From NCBI RefSeq assembly GCF_014205255.1, contig NZ_JACHNE010000001.1:2728001-2792000 (forward strand): a stretch of DNA of 64,000 bases, in the 5' to 3' direction. The DNA comes from Streptomyces caelestis (GTDB taxonomy: Bacteria > Actinomycetota > Actinomycetes > Streptomycetales > Streptomycetaceae). The notes beneath the pieces are model-generated. The model worked only from the letters and a program-made list of their open reading frames with translations, ran no database searches and was not told the origin of the DNA. A program made the position numbers and the translations under genes. This document shows positions 8,664-16,715 of this stretch, in pieces. Numbering within the stretch: position 1 is the stretch's first letter; every line of letters starts with the position of its first letter.

Positions 8664-9889
8664 CGACGGTGGCGCTGACCCCGGCCGAGTTCGTCAACCA
8701 GTTCTATCCGAACTTCTGGTGGATCCCCGCGGGGGTCCTGGCGGCCGCACTGGCTATCAAGCTGCCGAGCATCATCCGGCTCTGGAAGGACCCGATGCTG
8801 CGCGCGGTCGGCGGGCTGCTGCTGCTCGCCTGCGCGGTGTTCGTCTTCGTGGCGCCGTCGACGATCGCCCGGGTCAACCGGCTCACCGGCGTGGCGAACT
8901 TCTCCGGCCCCTGGGTCTACTCGCTGCTCACCGCGTTCTGCGCCTTCTGCCTGCTGCTGATCATCTCCTGGCGCAACGGCCTGTCCGACCGCTCGGAGCG
9001 CACCCGGCGAGCGATGCGCGGGGTCGTGGCGGTCTACTCGGGTGTGATCGTCGCGATGTGGGTGCTGTTCGCCCTCGCGGACGTGCCGGAGGAGCGGCTG
9101 CGGGATCTCGACACGTACTACGCGAACACCCCGTACATGCGCGAAGTGATCGTGCTGTACCTGCTCGCGCACACCGTGGCCGCACTGGTCACCAACGGGC
9201 TGATCTGGAACTGGGTCCGCACGGACGGGCTCGACTCGCTGCTGCGCTGGGGGCTGAAGTTCCTCGGCGTGGGCTACGCGGCGCAGTTGTTCTTCGACGC
9301 CGCCAAGATCAGCGCCGTGGTGGCCCGGTGGTCCGGGCAGAACGTGGACTGGCTGAGCACGGCCGTCGCCCCGCCGCTCGCCTGCTTGTCCGCCGTGCTC
9401 ATCGCGGTCGGCTTCATCCTCCCGCACGCCGGGCAGTACCTGCACGGCCGCTGGCACGTCCGGCTCGCCCACCACGAACTGCGGCCGCTGTACCTGCTGA
9501 TGAGGACGGTCAACGGCACAGGGGTCCCGTTCCTGCTGCGCGCGACGCCTGAGCTGCGGCTGGTCCGCCGGGAGACGTTCATCCGCGACGTGCTGCTGCC
9601 GCTGGCCCGGCACATCGACGAGGACCGGCGTGAACGGTTCCACGACGCCGCCCTCGCCCTCGGCCACCCGCCCGACCGGGCGAAGACACTCGCCGCCACT
9701 GCGGCGATCCTGCACGCGGCCGACGCCGGGAACCGGACACAGGAGGACGACGGCACCGGTGCCCGGGACACCACGGACCTGCTGCGCGAGATCGGCGCCG
9801 TGTCCCGGGCCCTGCGCCGCACGGAGGACCTCCGGGCGATCCGCGCCCTGGCACGTGACCACACGGACGGCAAGTCGCTGACCGGCTGA
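8660..9889 (+). CDS. MAB_1171c/DUF6545-like integral membrane protein
   Basis: This 409-residue protein has seven or so hydrophobic segments in its first 260 residues, then a soluble helical C-terminus (from about residue 270) rich in charged residues. The arrangement matches the actinobacterial family often called MAB_1171c putative transporter. GTG at 8660 is the start: GAGGAGG is 9 bases upstream and the codon overlaps the preceding stop. Coupling to the HELWH peptidase suggests a membrane signal receptor or substrate for it, which is inference. The C-terminal region could be cytoplasmic. Confidence 0.65.
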   Translation: MTTVALTPAEFVNQFYPNFWWIPAGVLAAALAIKLPSIIRLWKDPMLRAVGGLLLLACAVFVFVAPSTIARVNRLTGVANFSGPWVYSLLTAFCAFCLLLIISWRNGLSDRSERTRRAMRGVVAVYSGVIVAMWVLFALADVPEERLRDLDTYYANTPYMREVIVLYLLAHTVAALVTNGLIWNWVRTDGLDSLLRWGLKFLGVGYAAQLFFDAAKISAVVARWSGQNVDWLSTAVAPPLACLSAVLIAVGFILPHAGQYLHGRWHVRLAHHELRPLYLLMRTVNGTGVPFLLRATPELRLVRRETFIRDVLLPLARHIDEDRRERFHDAALALGHPPDRAKTLAATAAILHAADAGNRTQEDDGTGARDTTDLLREIGAVSRALRRTEDLRAIRALARDHTDGKSLTG

Positions 9890-10100
9890 CCACGCCCCCG
9901 CCCGCGGCCGGTGCCCGTCGTTTCCGGCGGGAACGCTTCGACGAGACCCGCACGGGGGCCGCGCACGGTACGTGAAGGTACGGTGAGAGCCGTCCGGGAC
10001 GAGCCCTGTGTGGCTCGAAACCGGTGTCGGCGGGCGGGTGTTGTGCGCCGCGCGGCCGTGGCCGGACGACGGGGAACGCCCTCAGGGCAAAGGAGCCTTC

Positions 10101-10133
10101 ATGGCTGAGTGCGGGGAGTCGCATGTCGCGTAG
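10101..10133 (+). CDS. Possible 10-residue leader peptide overlapping the next start
   Basis: ATG at 10101 has an excellent ribosome site, AAAGGAG at 10089-10095 (5-base spacing), and encodes MAECGESHVA before TAG at 10131. It overlaps the start of the FAD oxidoreductase (10123) in another frame, so its termination falls 8 bases past that start. It is too short to judge by composition. It may be a translational-coupling leader or a chance ORF. Confidence 0.3.
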   Translation: MAECGESHVA

Positions 10134-11523
10134 AGCTGTCGTCATCGGTGCGGGTCTGGCCGGCATGCTGGCCGCGGCGGCCCTGTCCGCCGTCGCGGAC
10201 GAGGTGGTCGTGCTCGACCGCGACGATCTGCCCGAGGGGCCGGAGCACCGCAAGGGCCTGCCGCAGGGACGTCACGCGCATCTCCTCATGGCCGGCGGTC
10301 TGGCCCCCATGGAGGACCTGGTGCCGGGCGTGAGCGCGCGCAAGCACCTGCTCGCCGCCGGTGCGCACGAGATTCCGCTGGGCTCAGGCATGGTCGCGCT
10401 GACGCCCGAGGGCTGGTTCCGGCGCTGGCGCCACCCCGGACCGCGGATGCTGACCTGCACCCGGGCGCTGCTCGACTGGGCGGTGCGGGGCGCCGTGCTG
10501 GACAACACCGGTGTGGTCGTCCGAAAGGCGGGGGTGCTGGAGCTGACGGGGTCGCGGCAGCGGGTGACCGGGGTTCGCCTCTCGACCGCCGCCGGGGAGG
10601 AGGAACTCGCCGCCGACTTCGTGGTGGACGCGAGCGGACGTGGCTCGCGGATCGTGACCTGGCTGGCGCGGCTGGGCGTGGACGACGTGCGCGAGAAGAC
10701 GGTGGACGCCGGCCTGGTGAACGCCACCCGTCTCTACCGCACTCCCGAGGGGGCCGGGCGTTTTCCCCTGACCATGGTGCAGGCCGATCCGTACCAGGGG
10801 CGGCCCGGCCGCAGCGGCATGGTGCTGCCGGTCGAGGGCGACCGGTGGATGGTCAGCCTCGCCGGCACGCGGGGCGGCGGTGAACCGCCGTCCGACCCGG
10901 ACGCGTTCCTCCGGTACACCCTGGACCTGCCCGACCCCATCGTGGGCCGGCTGATCTCCGGCGCGGAACCGCTCACCGACGTCCATGTCAGCCGCAGCAC
11001 CAGCAATCACCGCCGGTACCTGGAGAAGGTCCGCTCCTGGCCCGACCGCCTCGTCGTCCTCGGTGACGCGCTGGCCACGTTCAACCCCGCCTACGGACAG
11101 GGCATGTCGGTGGCCGCCCTGGGCGCCCGGGAGCTGGACCGCGAGCTGCGGCGGTCCGGCCTCGGCGAGCCCGGGCTCGCCCGGCGGGTGCAGCGGAGGG
11201 TGGCCAGGCCGGTGGAGTCGGCGTGGACGATGGCGGTGAGCCAGGACGTCTGGTACCCCGGGACACGCGGGGGCTCGCCTGGGGTCGCCGACCGTCTGGT
11301 CACCGCCTACACCCGCCGCATGATCCGCACGGCGACCGGCTCGTACACGGCGGCGTCGGCGGTCTGGGACGTGATGAGCATGACGACGGGGCCGACCCGG
11401 CTGCTCCGGCCGTCGACGGTACTGGCGACGCTGAGCGGTCCGCCGTTGCCCGCGGCCGTGGGGGCGCCGCTGACGGACGACGAGCGGGCGGTCCTGCGGC
11501 GCCTGGACCGCACGGAAGGCTGA
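10123..11523 (+). CDS. FAD-dependent oxidoreductase/monooxygenase
   Basis: A 466-residue flavoprotein. The N-terminus MSRRAVVIGAGLAGMLAA is the dinucleotide-binding GxGxxG fold. A mid-protein DASGRGSRI segment and the second FAD-binding motif VVLGDALATFNPAYGQGM (around residues 310-327) place it with aromatic-ring hydroxylase or squalene-epoxidase-like enzymes. The substrate is unknown. The ATG at 10123 is preceded by GGGGAG at 4 bases; the stronger ribosome site upstream serves the overlapping 10-residue ORF instead. It appears monocistronic and ends at a hairpin. Confidence 0.78.
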   Translation: MSRRAVVIGAGLAGMLAAAALSAVADEVVVLDRDDLPEGPEHRKGLPQGRHAHLLMAGGLAPMEDLVPGVSARKHLLAAGAHEIPLGSGMVALTPEGWFRRWRHPGPRMLTCTRALLDWAVRGAVLDNTGVVVRKAGVLELTGSRQRVTGVRLSTAAGEEELAADFVVDASGRGSRIVTWLARLGVDDVREKTVDAGLVNATRLYRTPEGAGRFPLTMVQADPYQGRPGRSGMVLPVEGDRWMVSLAGTRGGGEPPSDPDAFLRYTLDLPDPIVGRLISGAEPLTDVHVSRSTSNHRRYLEKVRSWPDRLVVLGDALATFNPAYGQGMSVAALGARELDRELRRSGLGEPGLARRVQRRVARPVESAWTMAVSQDVWYPGTRGGSPGVADRLVTAYTRRMIRTATGSYTAASAVWDVMSMTTGPTRLLRPSTVLATLSGPPLPAAVGAPLTDDERAVLRRLDRTEG

Positions 11524-11560
11524 GGCCGGGACGGGTCCGGTCCGGTTCGCGCTCCCGGCC
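11524..11560. terminator. Hairpin between convergent genes
   Basis: GGCCGGGA (11524-11531) pairs perfectly with TCCCGGCC (11553-11560) across a 21-base loop, directly after the oxidoreductase stop and before the convergent lactonase gene. There is no U-tract, which is common for streptomycete terminators. Confidence 0.45.
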
Positions 11561-11575
11561 GCCCCGCCCCCCCCG

Positions 11576-12427
11576 TCAGCCGGCGAACGCGGGCTGTGCC
11601 AGTCCCTTGCCCGCCCCGGGCACCACGAACAGGGAACCCGCCAGTGCCGGCGGCTCGGTCAGCCCCGTACGGGCCGTGGTGATGTACAGGTCGGTCAGGC
11701 CGGGCCCGCCGAACGCGCAGGCCGTCACCAGCGGCACGGGCAGCTCGATCACCCGGTCCAGCTCACCGCCGGGGGTGTACCGCCGCACTGCCGAGCCCTG
11801 CCACAGGGCGACCCACACGCACCCCTCGGCGTCCACGGTCAGCCCGTCCGGGAAGCCCGCGCCCTCCTCGATCGCGGCGAGGGTCCGCCGGCCGGAGATC
11901 CGCCCGTCCGCGTGGTCGAAGACGTCGACCCGCCGGGTCGGGGAGTCGATGTAGTACATGAGCCGGCCGTCCGGGCTCCACCCCGTGCCGTTGCTGACGG
12001 CGACGTCGTCGAGCACGACCTCCACAGTGCCCTCGCCGGTGACGCGGGACAGTGTGCCGCCCCCCGGCGCCTCGTCGTAGCGCATGGTGCCCGCCCACAG
12101 CGCGCCGTCGGGCGCGATCGCGGCGTCGTTGGCGCGGCGGCCCGGAACCGGCTCGCGGTGCAGCCAGCGGAAGCCGCCGTCGGGGTCGAGGAGACCGATG
12201 CCGTCGCGCAGGTTGAGCACCAGCCCGCCCCCGGCCCGCGGCTTGACCGCCCCCACGTGCTGTTCCGTCCGGCGGACCGTGCGGCGCCCGGTGGCCGGGT
12301 CGTACGTGTGCACCCGGCAGCCGAGGACATCGATCCAGAGCAGCCGGCCGGCCGCCGCGTCCCAGGTCGGCCCCTCGCCGAGCTCGGCCTCGGCACGTAC
12401 GGCGACCTCGTACGGTGTCGTCGTCAT
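11576..12427 (-). CDS. SMP-30/gluconolactonase-family lactonase
   Basis: A 283-residue six-bladed propeller of the SMP-30/LRE family, which opens sugar lactones using a bound divalent metal. Visible hallmarks are AELGEGPTWDAAAGRLLWID at the N-terminus (metal glutamate in GEGP), RANDAAIAPDGALWAGTM mid-way (metal asparagine/aspartate) and FPDGLTVDAEGCVWVA. Its ATG overlaps the stop of the IclR regulator gene (ATGA at 12424-12427), so it is probably controlled by that regulator. It may act on an aldonolactone in sugar or sugar-acid oxidation. Confidence 0.85.
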   Translation of the reverse strand: MTTTPYEVAVRAEAELGEGPTWDAAAGRLLWIDVLGCRVHTYDPATGRRTVRRTEQHVGAVKPRAGGGLVLNLRDGIGLLDPDGGFRWLHREPVPGRRANDAAIAPDGALWAGTMRYDEAPGGGTLSRVTGEGTVEVVLDDVAVSNGTGWSPDGRLMYYIDSPTRRVDVFDHADGRISGRRTLAAIEEGAGFPDGLTVDAEGCVWVALWQGSAVRRYTPGGELDRVIELPVPLVTACAFGGPGLTDLYITTARTGLTEPPALAGSLFVVPGAGKGLAQPAFAG

Positions 12428-13197
12428 GCCACGCTCCGGTAACCGAGGTGCTCGGACAGCTCGGCGGCGCCCTTCGCGGCGAGCTGCTCCAGCTCGGCGC
12501 GGCGATCCTCGCTCCAGCGGATCATGGGCACGGAGATCGACAGGGCGGCGACGACCTGGCCGGTGCGGTCGCGGACCGGTGCGGCCACGCAGCTCACGTC
12601 CGGGTTGGACTCGCGGTTCTCCACGGCGATGCCCCGCTCACGGATCTCGGCCAGGGTCTCGCGCAGGGCGGCCGGGTCGGTGATGCTGTTGGGGGTCATC
12701 GCGACCAGCTCGGCGCTGTCGGGAATCCGCGCGGCGAGCTCGTGCGCGGGAAGGGAGGCCAGCAGCATCTTGCCGACGGAGGTGCAGTGGGCGGGCAGCC
12801 TGCGCCCGGCCGCCGACACCATCCGCACGGCGTGCGTGGAGTCGACCTTGGCGATGTAGATGACGTCCGTGTCCTCGAGGACCGCCACGTGCACCGTCTC
12901 GTCGCAGGTCTCGGCGACGGACCGGGCGACCTGCTGCCCCTCGGCGGCGAGGTCGAGCTGCTCGGCGTAGCGGGCGCCGAGCTGGTACGGGCGTACGCCG
13001 AGCCGGTAGCGTCCGGGCTGGCCGGGCATCGGGACGATGTACTTCCGGGCGGCGAGCGTGGTCACCAGCTCGTGCACGGTCGTGCGCGGCAGCTGGAGCT
13101 TGCGCACGATGTCGGGGGCGGAGAGCGTCCCGTCCCCGTCGAGGAAGAGCTCGAGAATGTCGAGAGCCCGGGTCACGGCTGGTACGAGGCGTCCCAC
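12424..13197 (-). CDS. IclR-family transcriptional regulator
   Basis: A 257-residue protein with an N-terminal winged helix (VTRALDILELFLDG, LSAPDIVRKLQLPRTTVHEL) and a C-terminal IclR effector domain containing CTSVGKMLLASLPAHELAAR and VSCVAAPVRDRTGQVVAALS. IclR proteins bind short palindromes near their own promoters and respond to small organic acids or sugar acids. It is the promoter-proximal gene of a two-gene operon with the SMP-30 lactonase. Candidate operators lie 33-60 bases upstream. An identical-orientation motif occurs before the arabinose-type ABC operon, suggesting a wider regulon. Confidence 0.88.
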   Translation of the reverse strand: MGRLVPAVTRALDILELFLDGDGTLSAPDIVRKLQLPRTTVHELVTTLAARKYIVPMPGQPGRYRLGVRPYQLGARYAEQLDLAAEGQQVARSVAETCDETVHVAVLEDTDVIYIAKVDSTHAVRMVSAAGRRLPAHCTSVGKMLLASLPAHELAARIPDSAELVAMTPNSITDPAALRETLAEIRERGIAVENRESNPDVSCVAAPVRDRTGQVVAALSISVPMIRWSEDRRAELEQLAAKGAAELSEHLGYRSVA

Positions 13198-13229
13198 GAC
13201 CGGCCCCCTCCTATATCTCAGGCGCCCGT

Positions 13230-13257
13230 GTTCCCGATATCAGCGTTCGAGATATCA
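13230..13257 (-). promoter_or_regulatory. Direct-repeat operator candidate upstream of iclR
   Basis: Two 13-base repeats at 15-base centre spacing: GTTCCCGATATCA (13230-13242) and GTTCGAGATATCA (13245-13257), each containing a GATATC palindrome. They lie 33-60 bases before the regulator start, the usual position for an autoregulatory site. Related GTTCGAAATATC is at 7834-7845. Confidence 0.45.
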
Positions 13258-13309
13258 ACAGGCGATCGGCATGACGAACACAGGCTAGCCATAGAGGTTT
13301 GCCCGGGCA

Positions 13310-13858
13310 ATGGGTGGAGGCCTGGCGGGCGGAAACCCGGGAATCTCCGTGCGCGCCAAGGAGCCGACGAGGGAGGGCAGCGAGGACCGGATCGCGGAGG
13401 GCAGGCTCCAGGCGGAGCTGCGCGTCGAGGGCGCGCCCGGGCTGCTCACCGTCAGCGCGGATCTGCGGACCGCCAAGCTGCGTACGTCCGTGGAAATCCC
13501 GGCACCCGAGCAGGGCTACCCCCTGACCTGGGCCAAGCGTCTGGTCCGCCGCCTCGCCGAGGCGCCGGCGGATCTGCGCGTCGAGACGCTGGTGGAGGGC
13601 GGGACAGGCGGTCCTCGGGGCACACTGGAGCGGCTGCGGCCCGAACCCGCCGATCTGCTCCCGAAGGACGGCGCCACCCGCATCACCGGCTTCCGCCTGT
13701 CCCTCTTCAAGGGCATGGGCAGCGGGCGCGGGAGCGCCGAGTCCGGCTTCATCCGCAGCGTCGACGACACCGTGCACCGGTTCCACACCTCGGTGGTGGT
13801 CCATCCGGACGCTCCGGCATCCGGGCGGGCCACGGCGAAGGAGCGGGCCGCGGTGTGA
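13310..13858 (+). CDS. Hypothetical protein
   Basis: Not recognised. About 182 residues with codon bias typical of real streptomycete genes, no signal peptide and no membrane segment. The visible sequence alternates charged and aliphatic residues (ADLRTAKLRTSVEIPAPEQG, LTWAKRLVRRLAEAP) and looks like a small alpha/beta domain. The ATG at 13310 lacks a clear ribosome site; a GTG at 13349 is an alternative. It is divergent from the IclR operon and convergent with the PucR-type gene. Confidence 0.5.
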   Translation: MGGGLAGGNPGISVRAKEPTREGSEDRIAEGRLQAELRVEGAPGLLTVSADLRTAKLRTSVEIPAPEQGYPLTWAKRLVRRLAEAPADLRVETLVEGGTGGPRGTLERLRPEPADLLPKDGATRITGFRLSLFKGMGSGRGSAESGFIRSVDDTVHRFHTSVVVHPDAPASGRATAKERAAV

Positions 13859-13899
13859 CACCGGGGCGGCCGTGAGCATCGCGGGGTGCGCCGCACGGC

Positions 13900-15144
13900 T
13901 CACCGCCGCGGGCGCACCGCCCCCAACTCCCCCCGCAGCCGCTGCGCCCGCAGTACCAGCTCCAGTTCGAAACGCCGGTCGGGGTTGTCGATCTCGTCGC
14001 CCCACAGTTCGCGGATCTGGCGGAGGCGGTAGCGGACGGTCTGGGGGTGGACGCCGAGCCGGGTCGCGACCTCGGGCGCTCCGCCCCGGGTTTCCAGCCA
14101 GGCCAGGAGGGTCTCCGCGAGGCGGCGGCCGTGGGTGGGGCCGCAGTGGGTGAGGGGGGCCAGGCATCTGAGGGCCAGGTCGTCGATGAGTTCCTCGGGC
14201 TGGAGGAGGACCAGCGCCTCGGTGTGCTCGGTGCAGTAGAGGACCTCGCCCGAGGGGAGCAGGTCCCGTTCCATGAGGCGTACGGCGGCCTCGGCCCAGC
14301 GCAGCGACTTCGCCGCGTCGGTGAGCGGGACGGGCGGGCCGATCGCGCCGGACCAGCCGGCCAGGGCGCGGTGCAGGAGTTCGGGGCGGCCCGCCGCGTC
14401 CGGCTCGGGCACGACCATGCGGGGCTGCTCGTACTCCATGTCGAGCAGGACGCCCTGGCCGACGGCGGGTGCCATGGCCTCGCGGGCGGGGCGCAGGAGG
14501 ACGCCGACCGCGACCTTGGCCGGCAGGGGCCAGCCGATGCGGGCGGCCCGTTCGGTGAAGGCCTCGGTGGGGTCGCCGCGGTGATGCTCGGCCAGCAGGA
14601 GTTCCATCAGGCGGCGTTGCAGGCGCAGGCGTTCGCCGGCCTGGCGGGCCGCGGCCTCGGCGTAGCCGCGTACGGACTGGTCGACCAGGCCGTCCAGGTA
14701 CTCGTAGCCCGCGTCGACGAGTTCGTACATCGCCGGGGGCGGGATCTCCACGCGCTGGCCGATGTCGGCGAAGCGGCGCCAGGCCAGGCGTACGCCCATG
14801 CGGTAGATGGCCTGAAGGGAGTCCAGCGAGCGGCCGTTGAGGCCCTCGCCGCGGCCGAAGTCCTGGAAGACACCGGGCGGGACGGTGGGCCGGCCCTCCG
14901 AGTGCTCCAGGTGCTGCACGAAGACCTCGATGGCGCGGCGGATGCCGACCAGGGCCAGGGGCTCGCCGGAGTCGTCGAGGACGACGGGCAGATGCGGGTA
15001 CTCGCGCTGGATCTCGCCGAGGATCTCCTCGGCGAGCGCGGGCGCCTCGGCCATGGCGATCGCCGCGAACCGGCGCACCTGGAAACGCGGTACGTCGTGC
15101 CAGGCCGAGCGCGTGGTGACGGTTCCGGTGCGGGCGGCCGTCAC
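13900..15144 (-). CDS. PucR/CdaR-type helix-turn-helix regulator
   Basis: A 414-residue protein whose C-terminus carries the PucR-type winged helix: LAETLLAWLETRGGAPEVA, then RLGVHPQTVRYRLRQIRELWGD. The central region resembles a GGDEF-like fold, and the N-terminal part (residues 1-150) is helical and unassigned. GTG at 15144 is preferred because GGGGAG lies 6 bases upstream; a TTG at 15150 would overlap the DUF2613 stop instead. Only 2 bases separate it from that micropeptide gene, so they are co-transcribed, opposite to the envelope operon. Confidence 0.78.
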   Translation of the reverse strand: MTAARTGTVTTRSAWHDVPRFQVRRFAAIAMAEAPALAEEILGEIQREYPHLPVVLDDSGEPLALVGIRRAIEVFVQHLEHSEGRPTVPPGVFQDFGRGEGLNGRSLDSLQAIYRMGVRLAWRRFADIGQRVEIPPPAMYELVDAGYEYLDGLVDQSVRGYAEAAARQAGERLRLQRRLMELLLAEHHRGDPTEAFTERAARIGWPLPAKVAVGVLLRPAREAMAPAVGQGVLLDMEYEQPRMVVPEPDAAGRPELLHRALAGWSGAIGPPVPLTDAAKSLRWAEAAVRLMERDLLPSGEVLYCTEHTEALVLLQPEELIDDLALRCLAPLTHCGPTHGRRLAETLLAWLETRGGAPEVATRLGVHPQTVRYRLRQIRELWGDEIDNPDRRFELELVLRAQRLRGELGAVRPRR

Positions 15145-15146
15145 CG

Positions 15147-15299
15147 TCAACTCCCCTGCCCGGTCTGCTCGTAGGTGATCAGGGGGGTGTTCGGCTGGTC
15201 GGGTGTGGCTTCGAGCAGCGCGACGACGCCCAGCGCGGCGCCCACGGCAAGGGCGGCGGCGAGCGCGACGGTCAGCGCGGCAGCGAACAGTCTCGACAT
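15147..15299 (-). CDS. DUF2613 single-pass membrane micropeptide
   Basis: A 50-residue protein starting MSRLFAAALTVALAAALAV, one long hydrophobic helix, followed by a short polar tail ending YEQTGQGS. It matches the actinobacterial DUF2613 family. In mycobacteria a DUF2613 gene neighbours the arabinofuranosyltransferase gene aftD; here an AftD-like gene lies 3.3 kb away in the divergent operon, so the association is conserved. The role is unknown; a small accessory subunit of the envelope glycan machinery is plausible. Confidence 0.7.
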   Translation of the reverse strand: MSRLFAAALTVALAAALAVGAALGVVALLEATPDQPNTPLITYEQTGQGS

Positions 15300-15401
15300 C
15301 GCAGGGTCAGCCTCTCTGTCCGGATTCGCCCGGAGATCGTCCGGAGGTTGCCCCACCCCGGCACCCCGTCCCTGCCTGTCGGGCCCCAGTCTCGACAAGC
15401 A

Positions 15402-15430
15402 TTGACACCCCGTCAAGAGCCGCCTACGGT
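15402..15430 (+). promoter_or_regulatory. Sigma-70-type promoter of the envelope operon
   Basis: TTGACA at 15402-15407, a 17-base spacer, then TACGGT at 15425-15430. This is a near-consensus HrdB-type promoter, 84 bases before the DUF3068 start at 15514 and on the same strand as the whole 15.5-26.8 kb gene run. Confidence 0.65.
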
Positions 15431-15513
15431 TCCCGGCCCAGCCGCACGTGCCGTTTCTCCGCCGTGCCGGCCCTCTCGTACGTCGAGCCGTCCCAAGCCA
15501 CTGGAGTGCCCGG

Positions 15514-16509
15514 ATGCGCCGTACAACCTCTCCTTTTTCCCTGATCATGCTGGGTCTCGGCACGTTCCTGCTGGTGCTGGCGCCACTGCTCGCCTGGTAC
15601 GTGCAGCCGCGTGCAGCGGTGAACCCGATCGACATCGACACGACCGCCGTCTACACCGGCCGGGGCAGCGTCTTCGACACTGACCGGATCGAGACGGTGC
15701 CCGACCGGAAGATCACCGTGACCCAGCGGGTGCGGGGCAACGTCGAGGACAGCGAACGCAGCGGCAACGCCGTCTGGGACGTGACGACCACGGTCGACAC
15801 CGACAAGTCGCTGCCGGCCGCCGACCCGCACGACGCGCTGGACTTCGTGCCGCACCGCTGGGTGATGGACCGCAAGACCAACCGGCCCGTGCACTGCTGC
15901 GGGGAGAAGCCCTACATCGAGGGCGAGGCCTATCTGAAGTTCCCCTTCGACGTGCAAAAACGCTCCTACCAGTGGTGGGACAACACCCTCGGCGACACGG
16001 TCGTGCTGCGCTACCGCGGCACCGAGAAGGTCCAGGGCTACACCGGCTACAAGTTCACCGGCTCCGTGCCGCCGACCAGGACGGGCACGCGGATGGTGCC
16101 CGGCAGCCTCGTCGACCAGCCGGAGCGGCCGCAGGTGCTGGCCGAGGAGTGGTACGCCAACCATGGTTTCGAGCTGGTCGTCGACCAGGCCACCGGCCGG
16201 GTGATCTACGCGCAGACCGGGCCGAAGCGGACGCTGCGGGCGCCGGGCGGGAAGAAGGACGCGGCGGTGCTGCTGGACAGCCGGAAGCTCTCGTTCACGA
16301 CCGAGACACAGAAGGAGGCCGTGCGGCAGGCGAAGCGGGACAGCGGTCAACTGCGCCTCGTGGGCACGACGTTGCCGATCGGGGCGGGTGTGGCGGGTGT
16401 GCTGCTCGCGGCGGTGGGTGGCGTTCTGGTGGCGCGTGGGCGGAAGGAGCCGGAGCAGCCCACTCCGTCCGATACGTCCACTACGCCCCAGCCCACCCTC
16501 ACGATGTGA
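15514..16509 (+). CDS. DUF3068 (PorA-family) membrane-anchored protein
   Basis: A 331-residue protein with an N-terminal hydrophobic helix (FSLIMLGLGTFLLVLAPLLA), a long extracytoplasmic beta-rich domain, and a C-terminal transmembrane helix near residues 287-310. This topology and the segments VNPIDIDTTAVYTG and RYRGTEKVQGYTGYKF match DUF3068, the actinobacterial family named after corynebacterial PorA. ATG 15514 has TGGAG at 8 bases. It leads the envelope glycan operon; a periplasmic substrate-handling or complex-forming role is inferred from context only. Confidence 0.78.
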   Translation: MRRTTSPFSLIMLGLGTFLLVLAPLLAWYVQPRAAVNPIDIDTTAVYTGRGSVFDTDRIETVPDRKITVTQRVRGNVEDSERSGNAVWDVTTTVDTDKSLPAADPHDALDFVPHRWVMDRKTNRPVHCCGEKPYIEGEAYLKFPFDVQKRSYQWWDNTLGDTVVLRYRGTEKVQGYTGYKFTGSVPPTRTGTRMVPGSLVDQPERPQVLAEEWYANHGFELVVDQATGRVIYAQTGPKRTLRAPGGKKDAAVLLDSRKLSFTTETQKEAVRQAKRDSGQLRLVGTTLPIGAGVAGVLLAAVGGVLVARGRKEPEQPTPSDTSTTPQPTLTM

Positions 16510-16715
16510 TGTGACGTCAGCTCTAACAAAGCCCGAAATTGTCATGCCGGTGAGTAGCCGTGGAGAACGTCCGGGCGAAAACTGTCCAACCCCACCCGAG
16601 CACAACCCGTCCACACTCCCCTCCCAGGAAGGGCTCAGGCCCCCCACAGCAAGACCCCCAGAGCCAGACCTGCCCCCACGCTGAGTTCCGCACCCCGAGA
16701 CGAGTTGGAGCACCC

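Noticed and set aside
9890..10100. Possible ECF-type promoter near GGGAAC
   Set aside because: No -10 element at suitable spacing.
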